The notes beneath the pieces are model-generated. The model searched no databases. It was not told where the DNA came from and saw only the letters and a program-made list of their open reading frames with translations. From positions 264,238 to 328,237 of the forward strand of contig QVRM01003987.1 of NCBI GenBank assembly GCA_003439945.1: a stretch of 64,000 nucleotides of DNA, given 5' to 3'. How positions within the stretch are numbered: the first letter of the stretch is position 1; every line of letters starts with the position of its first letter. The position numbers were made by a program, and so were the translations under genes. Below, piece after piece: positions 34,996 to 43,704 of the stretch. This stretch comes from Dermanyssus gallinae (Eukaryota > Arthropoda > Arachnida > Mesostigmata > Dermanyssidae).

Positions 34996-37731
34996 CAAGC
35001 TTTTATTTCAGCATGAATTGGTAAATTAGGTACAATACAACGATTTAGGACAGTACATATTTCACTTGTGAGGTAACGGGCTCCGCTTCAATTTCGGTAC
35101 ATTTGAGTATGTGGTAGCGCCCGATGTCACATTCTCCACAAAACCTACACACATACTTTTCAATACAGAAACAATTAGGCTTCATACATATATAATTGTA
35201 GTATCCATGCCACGTGGTTAGACAAATTGTTGTTGTACGATTATTTTGTGGCGCCCTATTCCACCTCTGGGAGGCGAAAGCCGGTCCTTCGCTACAATTG
35301 CCCATAACGAATTGCACGTTCTTACTCTCTCGAAATTTTCTGTAGACGTCTAACACTTGTGGACTCACAAGTACCTTGTTCAGTACCAACTCTTCTGCTA
35401 AAGTTTATTCTCTACACAGCTCTATTGCGAGTGCTGCTTACGCGTTTTTTGGTAAGCCCAATATTTGTCTGATATACCAAGCCGTTATTATCTTTATTCT
35501 TTTTTTATATCGCTTAGGGTCAAGTGTGTTGCGTCTACGGGCAAGCAGGATTACTGCAGCTGTAGCTTTAGCCCGCATCTCCTCAATATGTCGATTGAAG
35601 GTCTTCTCTTCTTGTAAGGTCTTGGGGTCATGGTGACTCCAAGGTTAGAAAGGTGGCTGACAAGTTCGAGAGACTGCCCATTAATTTTAGCGTGGCGGTC
35701 TGACGCGGCATATGCCCCTCCTTTGCTAAGGCGAAGGACCTTTGTTTTTGCGATATTGATTGTATGCTTGTTTTCTTGGCACCATTTTGCTGCTCCATTG
35801 AGGTAAAACCGCAGGTTTTCTCGGAATTTTGCCAGTATTACAAGGTCGTCAGCATAAAATACGTGCGGTGCTTTGATGTCGCGTAACAGATCTGCTAGTC
35901 CGGCTACATACAATATGAATAAAAAGGACTGGCCCAATCGCTCTGTGCCACGTCCGTGTTCTACGTACATCGTGGTCACCATTTTTAATGGTTATGACGT
36001 TATGACTTAGCTTGTGATGCAGTAAATGAAATATCGTGCCTGTTATAGAAAAGTTAGACCTGACTATCTCGAGAAGTCAATCCCTAGTTATACAATCGAA
36101 CACAGTTTAAAAATTATTAAAAGCCGCGTATGTAATTTCCTTGTTACGATGGTGATGTGTAACATGTTCTAGAACAAACTTTACTGCACCCACAGTTGAT
36201 CGGCCTTGAGTAAAACTATATTTTTCATGTGGAATCCTATCTTACGTAATCGTTCGTAATCTTGAAATGACTAACGACGTCAGTATCGTGTATAGGACGC
36301 TTGTGAGAGCAGTGCCTCTGTAGTTCCGTAGCGTCTCCTTTTCGCTTGAAGATTGGCTACAAATAGCTTTTTCGCCACACACGGGAATCCGGCCCAGTTG
36401 AAAACACTCATTGTGTAGTCTTGTAAGAACGCGGCATAAAATTTCAGTGTTCGTTTTAATGTGTTCATAAACAATGGAATCGGGTCCGGCTGACTTTCCG
36501 TCGAGTTTAGTACTAATGGCGGTCTTTAGCCATATCTCGGGGTGGCAATACTATGTCTTTATAGAGAAGTGTTATAAAATGAGTAGTCCAATCGTCGTCG
36601 TTGATTAGTGGGCTCGGAGGAACTGGCCTTTTAGAAAGCAGCAGCTAGAGCTTTTTCACACTTTCCTTAATGAGTCTCATGCGTTGCTCATTTTCAAAAT
36701 GTTGTTTTTTGACTTTTTTTATAGTTTTAAATGTTCTTTTCATTTTAGCAATTTGACGAAGGTCTGCGAGAGTTCTGTTTCTCTGGCAGCAAGTAGCTTG
36801 TTTCATTTGCCGACATTCTCTATCGAACCATGATTTGTGTTTTTGCACCGACTTGTGATTTTTGCTCTACGCAGCTATATGGATTGACCACCGAATTATT
36901 CCTTCTGTATAGTTAATATCCTCACAATAATTGACTAGCTCTACTGCTTGCTCTAGTTAATGAGTGAGTGTTACCTTTATATTTTGACTGCGCGGAAGTC
37001 TAAAATCCTCTTTACAATGCTTACGGTGGGCTGATGGGATTACCTTTAATTTGCTAATTGCGTGCTGCCTGAGAGACAAATGGTATAACTAAGTCGATAC
37101 AGCTACGTCCGTTCCAACTAAAATATGTTGGGTGCTTGCAATTATTCTCAATATTTCGCCCAAGTTCTTTGATGTCTATATTAAGAGCCATTTGACTTGC
37201 TCCCTCCTTGGTCAAATCACAATTAAAATCAGCGTCAATTATAATATGTTTAGTTATGTCGGTCAAAGCGGGACAAAGCGCCTGTCAGTTACCAATATCT
37301 TGTGTCACTTAATGCGGGTTCTTCGCTGGTGGGCAATACCAAAATAAATACAGATTAAGTAGAAATCTACTAACTCTACGACGATGCTTCTAGCTGTGCT
37401 GTGGACGAGCTTTGCATGTTCTGCCGTACGTACCCCGATACAGACGCCACAGTTTGATCGTCCCTGCCCCTCTGCTTTCACCGTTTGTCCATGGAATAAT
37501 TTGTGACTGAGGAACGGTGTGCTATAACAGTCTGTCATAAACATTTCGGTTAAGAAAAGTATATCATACTCGCTAAACTTATCCTCCGCTGCTGTTTTAC
37601 ATAGAGATTCCAATGATTCTACGTTCCATAACATACATTTTGATTGGTACGCATTGGGTTCTGTGTGCGTTGTAGTCTTTGGCTCAGTATTTTGTCGTTT
37701 GTTTGTGTCCATTTCATCATCATCGTCTAGT
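34993..37731 (-). pseudogene. LINE-A copy 2, decayed ORF2, 3' complete
   Basis: Minus-strand copy of the element at 43.7-47.7 kb. In order it encodes the endonuclease start (KCMLWNVESL at about 37640), DADFNCDL (about 37210), SAHRKHCK (about 37030), the linker with a KKVKKQHFENEQR-like segment (about 36690), and RT motif C (FYADDLVILAKF at about 35850). The CCHC knuckle (CRFCGECDIGRYHIL at about 35130) comes last. Stops and frameshifts separate at least six blocks, so no full ORF2 is possible. The left end carries the family 3' terminus and an AT tail. The right end stops at the start of ORF2 next to an AT tract (37732-37750), so ORF1 is missing. Confidence 0.9.
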
Positions 37732-37750
37732 TATATATATATATATATAA
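37732..37750. repeat. (AT)n between head-to-head LINE-A copies 2 and 3
   Basis: Short AT tract at the common 5' boundary of two LINE-A copies in opposite orientation. Confidence 0.9.
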
Positions 37751-37759
37751 CTCTCATCT

Positions 37760-38214
37760 AAAATATAAAGGTCTCATTTGTAGTGAAACATGTATCATAT
37801 CGCCGCTCAGTGAACGAAATGACATACGCTGCTTTTATTGATTTTAAAACTGCATTCGATTGTCTTCCGAGGGACTGTCTGCTGAACACTCTACGATCAA
37901 GTTTTGACATAAAGGGAGCAACTTTTAACATTTTACATGACATTCTAGCATATAACGTCATAACGATTAAAAACGGCGATTACTACGTACAAGAACCCGT
38001 AACACAAACAATCGGCCCAAGGAGACTCAGCTAGGTCTTTCCTTTTCATTCTGTACGTGACTGGACTCTCGGATCTGCTCCGTGGTCTCAAAGCCCCACA
38101 CGCTTTCTATGCAGATGACTTGGTTATCCTAGCAAAATCCCGAAATCATCTTCAGTTTTATCTCAACGAGACTACACCATAGTGTGAACAGAACAAACTC
38201 TCGATCAACACAGA
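37760..38214 (+). pseudogene. LINE-A copy 3, left part (RT), split by mariner
   Basis: Plus-strand, 5'-truncated LINE-A. It starts near KHVSYRRSVNEMTYAAFIDF (motif A, about 37785-37850) and continues through the GxxQGD region (mutated) to FYADDLVILAKSRNHLQFYL at about 38105-38165. The coding ends at SINTD, where a mariner transposon begins at 38217. The homologous frame resumes at 39497. Confidence 0.9.
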
Positions 38215-38216
38215 TA

Positions 38217-39494
38217 CAGGTAGTTCAATAAGTTCTTAGAATGAGCTTTTTAGAATTCGAATTTTGGCGCGCTTCCACCGCTATTAGGAACTGCAACTTT
38301 TCGACTGCTAGCACTCAAAATACTATGGTGATTGGCCGTTGCGATTTCGTTTGATAGCTTTTCCCGTGCAACGTATCGGCGTGATTTCGAAAAATTGAGA
38401 AACAAGAGTTTCGAGTAGTTTTTATTTCAAAGGTTGGAATGCGCTCCAAGTAAAAATTGGGTTGGACGAGACGTACGGTGACTCTGCGCCATGTTTTGCC
38501 ACTATTTCCAACTGAATTAATGTATTAAAAAGAGGTCGCAGGAGCACCGAGAATGAACTACGTCCAGGAGGCCAAAAAACGGCAACTGATGAGGAAAACA
38601 TAGAGAAAGTGCGAAACATCGTTGGCACAGATAAGCGAATGAACATTAAGAAGATAGCGGAGGCATTAGGAATTAGTTTAGGTAGTGTGCATTTTATCCT
38701 ATACGAAAACTTGAAGATGAAAAAGCTCAGAGAAAAATGGCTGCCGCATTTGCTCAACCAAGGCAAAAAAACGCGCCTGTTTTCGCTTCACAGCGAAATT
38801 TGGCCAAGATGTCGAAAAATCCGTCGGATTTTTGGCGCAGATTCATGACCGTCGATGAAAGCTGGGTCCATCACTACACTCCCGAGACCCACGAAGCATC
38901 TTGCCAATGGTGTGCACCTGATGAAGGACCTCCGAAGAGGATGCGGACAACGGCATTGACCGGAAAGGTGATGGCTACAGTTTTTTAAGACCAACGTAGA
39001 ATAATGCTGGTCGACTACTTTGAGAGCGGTAAAACGATCACAGGAGAATATTATGCAAGACTGTTGGACTGCCTTTAGCAAGAACTCATCGTGAAATGGC
39101 CCGCTTTGCAGAAGAAGGTTGTCCTGTTTCACCAGGACAATGCTCCTGCACACAAATCCCGGCAAACATCGGCAAAACTGGCCCAACTGAGGTTCGAACT
39201 TATTAAACAACCTTCCTATTCTCCAGACCTGGCCCCTCTGATTATTTCCTCTTCGAACATTTGAAGAATAGTCTCGGTGGAAAGCGTTTTTCCAGCAATG
39301 AAGAGGTTAAGGCTGCTGTCAATGCCTATTTTCAGTCTAAAGACGCGGAATTCTACTTAAGAGGTATAAAAGCTCTGAAATCTTGGTGGGAAAAGTGTAT
39401 TGAGCATCTCGGGGAGTATATCGAATAAGATAAATTTAAAAACATGATTTGGAAAATTCTTGGTTTTCATTCTAAGAACTTATTGAACTACCTG
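38217..39494 (+). mobile_element. mariner transposon, copy 1 (1278 bp, complete ends)
   Basis: Bounded by inverted repeats beginning CAGGTAGTTCAATAAGTTCT at 38217 and ending in the reverse complement at 39494. A TA dinucleotide flanks each side (38215-38216 and 39495-39496), the standard mariner target duplication. The length of about 1.28 kb is typical. It sits inside LINE-A copy 3. Removing the element and one TA restores the LINE reading frame across the junction, so insertion came after the LINE. Confidence 0.95.
38600..39428 (+). pseudogene. mariner transposase, inactive
   Basis: Mariner-type DDE transposase (DNA cleavage and joining at the TIRs, nuclear). The N-terminal helix-turn-helix part is at about 38600-38760 (IAEALGISLGSVHFILYENL, then WLPHLLNQ). 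The first catalytic Asp is in TVDESWVHHYTPET (about 38850), the second in FHQDNAPAHKS (about 39130), and the third would follow SPDLAP at about 39240 with the D34D spacing of mariners. Lesions: a frame change at about 38765-38800, TAA at 38986-38988, TAG at 39076-39078, and a one-base deletion just before the third Asp (compared with copy 2). The frame after that still encodes LKNSLGGKRFSSNEEV. Confidence 0.9.
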
Positions 39495-39496
39495 TA

Positions 39497-40336
39497 AAAC
39501 AAAGGTAATGCGTTTCAGCAGAGGAGGATCATATGCTGCTAGAGACCATCGCTTGAAAATGATCGAGAGAGTGCTTGAGGTGGTCAACAGCTTCACTTAC
39601 CTAGGGGTTATCCTAACCCCAAGGCTCTCATTTAGTACACATGTTGACGGAGTACGGGCAAAAGCGGCGGCCACAATCACCTTACTAGGAGATCTACGTG
39701 ATGTAGACCTAAAAACAGCAATGAACTGTTTCAAAATTAAACTTCTCCCGACCATAACGTATTGTCTACCCGCCATAGCACCGCATTTGACAATGAGTGA
39801 TTTAAAAGTCCTAGATAGAGTGAAGTCTTGCTTTGTCAAACGCATATTGGGACTGCCTGAAAACGCATCTGCCACACTTGCCTTAGAACTGTGCGGAGGA
39901 AGAACACTCACGGAAGACTTGGTTCTCAACAAGGTCCCGTTCAACACAGTAGCATTGGACTCCTACCGAACATTCAGAGAATCAAGAAACATACACGTTG
40001 CCATTGAAAACTACACTGATGGCCCAGCAGTTTGTTCTGATAAATGGAAAGGAAGCCGCCAACGGAATCGCACAATTGTGTGCCGAACGACATGGTACGG
40101 ATACCACCATTTTAGGTGCATAAAGCCAAATTGTTTTACCATTGAAGAATGCGTATGTAGTTTTTGTGGACAGTCCGATATTGGGCGGTACCACATGCTT
40201 GGAATGTATGGAAATTGTTGGAACCTCCCTAACAGCCAGAGTTGGTTATGTAATGTCAGACCACACTGTTGTATTGTGACTGTAACTGCCAATTCTATGG
40301 TGAATAAATCATGAATGAATATATATATATATATAT
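39497..40336 (+). pseudogene. LINE-A copy 3, right part with (AT)n tail
   Basis: Continuation of the LINE-A ORF2 after the mariner. It encodes KVMRFSRGGSYAARDHRLK, then FTYLGVILTPRLSFSTH, FVKRILGLPENASATLALEL, NRTIVCRTTWYGYHHFRC and the knuckle CVCSFCGQSDIGRYHML. A 268-codon frame (39508-40314) is open, though the last part after the knuckle has drifted frame. The family 3' terminus (CCAATTCTATGGTGAATAAA at about 40290-40310) and an AT tail (40318-40336) close the element. Confidence 0.9.
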
Positions 40337-40525
40337 CATCTGGGCAGAGATGTTTGCCTATTCGAATACGCCCTCACTGCAGCAGCACGAGACCTTAACT
40401 TTGGTGTGTACCTGCGCGTATTTAATTATCATACGACTCACTTAGACGGGTCGAACTCGATGAGTCACTCGGCTAGTCAGTCACAGCCACAACCCGAAAC
40501 TATCGCCGCAACTGTGCTGCTACAT

Positions 40526-40540
40526 ACATATCTAGTCTAG
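40526..40540. repeat. target-site duplication, left copy of SINE C
   Basis: ACATATCTAGTCTAG, 15 bases, identical to 40844-40858. Confidence 0.85.
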
Positions 40541-40843
40541 AATTAATAATTTTTTTAAGGAGGTTGTTTCTAATTCTAGACTATCCTCCGTCCCCTACGA
40601 GCTTGGAACTCAACCTGAGGTAATCTTCAAAGCACCGAGAGCCGGACATGTTAAGATATCTAGGGTTTTCCTAACAGTTCTTGTGGCAGCATGGCCGCTG
40701 ACCCTCAGCGGTATGGTTATTCATCTAATCTCAATGAGGATTGCTCAAAGAAAATTCGATCAACAACAGGGATCGAACCGGGGACCGGTAGATGACAACC
40801 ATGACTAGCGCACTAATCCCCTAGACGACGCCGCCACTTATGT
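40541..40843 (-). mobile_element. tRNA-derived SINE, family C, with 15-bp target duplications
   Basis: On the minus strand the element starts near 40843 with a tRNA-like head. The A-box region is GTCTAGGGGATTAGTGC (about 40815-40831), and the B box GGTTCGATCCC is at about 40772-40782. A body of about 200 bp follows, then a short A-rich end (CCTTAAAAAAATTATTAATT) at 40541-40560. It is flanked by perfect 15-bp direct repeats, the hallmark of target-primed reverse transcription. Its sequence is unrelated to SINE families A and B. Confidence 0.85.
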
Positions 40844-40858
40844 ACATATCTAGTCTAG
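40844..40858. repeat. target-site duplication, right copy of SINE C
   Basis: Second copy of the 15-base repeat at 40526-40540. Confidence 0.85.
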
Positions 40859-41398
40859 TGAGAGCATACTCTGCTTGCTGACTAAAGAAGGCAAACCTTC
40901 CTCAACCTAATGGTGTCTATCGAGCTCGCACGGTTGAGCCAATTTCTGTCGCTTGTGTAGACACGGGCAAACGTTCGCCTCTCTTCAACTCGTTCATTCA
41001 TCTAGTCAGTAGGGGGGGGGGGGGAATCTTACACTGGGCTAACACCCGTCCGTATTCAAACCACATAGACCAGCGTTCTTGTATCGCCGGGCTTGCCGGG
41101 CAGATATACGTTCTTCCTGTGTTTGCGTGTGCGAGCGCATGACTGTGTCTGTGTTTTTACGGGGCAGATGTATGCGGACAGTGTGAGTGTCATATTAGTA
41201 TGCTAGCGCATAGCTGTATTCGTATGCTGCTCAGCTGTGTCCATTATGCTATGTGCACAACAACAACTTGGAATGCGGCAGGAAACTGTGCTGGACGATG
41301 GCTGTATGTATAGGCTGGCAACATTGTTTAGTTTGCGTCAAGCTAGCACATCACATGCGTACGGCGACTCGGTCCTGCATGGACTTTGTATATGTATG

Positions 41399-41450
<52 letters not shown>

Positions 41451-42059
41451 TAATTTCCTCACTTATTCACATTACAATCTTGTGTAACTGAACGTGTTTC
41501 AGTCTACAACAGCTTTGTTCTGCACTATTTGGCGAGCGATCCCACAATTGAGATTGCGTTGCCCCGCTAGGCGTTAATGGAAAGTTTTTAGCATTAGAAT
41601 TGTATATATATAGGGAGAGCGTCCGGAACAAAATTTAACATGTTTGTAGGGAACTGTAGAGCTCGTTAAAGCAATTATTTGTTTCAATGGGACATGGTTT
41701 CTGAAAAGTCTTGTTTCGGAGTGAAATTACTTAAATCTATGACGCTGATGTTGTTGCCCGACATAGCAGCACCAGAGGTACGATTACGAGATAACCAGTC
41801 CTTCTATATAAAAACATCGTGTTCGTGACAAAATTCTGCTACAAAACGTGATCGTTAAAAAGCATTCACAAACATAATAAAGTTATTTTATTAGCTTTCT
41901 CATCATAAACCGACGGCCATCAGCGCTCAAAACTAACACACTCGCAAAGGCGCATTTTATGACGAGCGTTCTGGTATGATATCCATAGCGATCCGATATG
42001 TGGTTACGGAGTAATTAAGATTTTTCATGAGAAATATCAAGATTGAGTGCACACATAAA
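40859..42059. other. no recognisable gene; (AT)n at 41402-41446
   Basis: A 12-base G run lies near 41011 and a 45-bp AT tract at 41402-41446. No conserved coding stretch. The segment 41600-42050 may be the terminal part of the transposon whose relic transposase lies to the right, but I could not match two inverted ends. Confidence 0.5.
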
Positions 42060-42830
42060 TTACTTACAGTAACTGCTCAAAGGTACCTCTGCAAACCAAT
42101 CGGCAGATGCGGTGGCGTTCGCAAAGATTTCGCTGAACGTCTTGAAATATACCAGGCATTACTCGAACGGCCTCAGCAGCGGAGGTAGTCTTGGCGACCA
42201 GCTCTTCACGGGACTCAACCGGAGTCTCGTAGATGAGAGTCTTTTGGTGACCCCAACGAAAATAATCGATACTTGCTAAATCAGGCGCTTGCGGTGGCCA
42301 AACGGGCGGCCCGCCTCGGCCAATTCACCGACTCTCGGAGGTCAAGTTGAGATAATCGCGTTCTGCAGGGGGTGGAGTTTGGTGGCGCTTCGTCGTGCTG
42401 GAATCATTCTCTAGCGAATACCTTGTGGAACGCCTTCCAACAGACCTGGCAATATTTCACTGAGGAATGGAATATGGTATGCTTCTCCATTCAACTTGGT
42501 AGGAACTTTGTGTGGGCCTATCAGGCAGTTGTTCAACATGCCAGCCCACACGTTCACGGGAAAACAATTTCAGCGGGCGTCCACGCTGGTGAATCATATG
42601 CGGGTTCTCACTTGCCCAACAATGGGTGTTGTCCCTATGAAACACACCGTCTTGTGTAAAAAAAGCTTCATCCGTGAAAAGTACAAGGGCAGGGAACTTT
42701 GTCTTGGCTTCTACTTGCCGCAGAAACCAGCTACAGTACAGTCGTTAACACACTGCGGACGGCACTGCAATGCTCCACTTTCTGGCCACTTTCCTCGTGT
42801 TTTCTGAAGAAAAACAGAATACGCTGTAGA
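42060..42830 (-). pseudogene. relic Tc1/mariner-superfamily (IS630-type) transposase
   Basis: Minus-strand pieces match a transposase type common in insects and other arthropods. VFHRDNTHCWASENPHMIH (about 42640) corresponds to the block after the first catalytic Asp. WIGRGGPPVWPPQAPDLASI then DYFRWGHQKTLIYETPVESR (about 42220-42330) corresponds to the block holding the last catalytic acidic residue. EAVRVMPGIFQDVQRNL (about 42150) is near the C-terminus. Several stops and frame changes; the middle catalytic block (DGAPAH type) is degenerate (about 42390). It is distinct from the mariner at 38.2 kb. Confidence 0.75.
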
Positions 42831-42959
42831 ATGCGCTTTTCCATCGCTGGTGTTCTTGCTACCGAATCTGCCGAGTGGTTCACGGAGGTACGTTCAAACA
42901 TCTACTGTAAGATAATAAATAGTTGTATGTGCTTCGGGAGCTATGACAAGTGATTGATC

Positions 42960-43579
42960 TGATGAAGTAAGACATTTATGCCTGCACTCAATCATTACAT
43001 ACCCTCTGGAAATTTTTAATTAATAATAATTAAAATTTAATTACCGCAACCACGCATCGGATTGCCATATGTGTTAGTTGCCCGCATGTGTTAGTTTTAG
43101 GCGCCGTGAATGGTCCTAGGTTAGGTATTTGAGGTATTGAACGTAGAAGCTAAAAAAATAGCTTCTTTTGCGAACTCTCTTCTAAACGACTATGTCGCTT
43201 CTTCTAGCCGGCGCTGTGTGTTCTTTGTTAAAGGTATTGGTATACGCTTGGATATGCAGTTTTTCCCCTAATGGCCCTAATCATAATTAGAGAACGAACC
43301 AGCATATTGAAGTGTATGCGTACTGTACGAGATTATTTTCCCAGGTATTGCAATTAAGGCTGAGAGAGAACACTGTACATGTGCAATGCAATTATTTTAA
43401 TGAGGGACGCAGTCGTAACGACATTAGAAGGGCCATTGACACTAATAGCAATAATACTTGCCAGGTAGCGATAACAACTGTTACCATGCAGTATTCTTTA
43501 TATTGTTCCTTAAGCAATCCACATCCAAAAACGAAGGTTAGCTCTCAGTCGTAATGCACTGCCTGTGGCCATTTCACCA
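42960..43579. other. no recognisable gene; AT-rich palindrome at 43010-43041
   Basis: At 43010-43041 lies a near-perfect AT-rich inverted repeat centred on TAATAATAATTA. Nothing coding is recognised in the rest. Confidence 0.5.

Positions 43580-43657
<78 letters not shown>
43580..43657. repeat. (TTA)n tract, 3' tail of LINE-A copy 1
   Basis: On the minus strand it follows the LINE-A 3' terminus (CCAATTTATGGTGAATAAAC) after a short TTGAAACTATAT spacer, so it reads as a (TAA)n tail. LINE-A copies 2 and 3 have (AT)n at the same place. Confidence 0.9.
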
Positions 43658-43660
<3 letters not shown>

Positions 43661-43704
43661 GTTTCAAGTTTATTCACCATAAATTGGTAGTGTATTACAA
43701 AAGT

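Noticed and set aside
40756..40843. True tRNA gene on the minus strand
   Set aside because: It is part of a 300-bp unit with a tail and target-site duplications, so a SINE.
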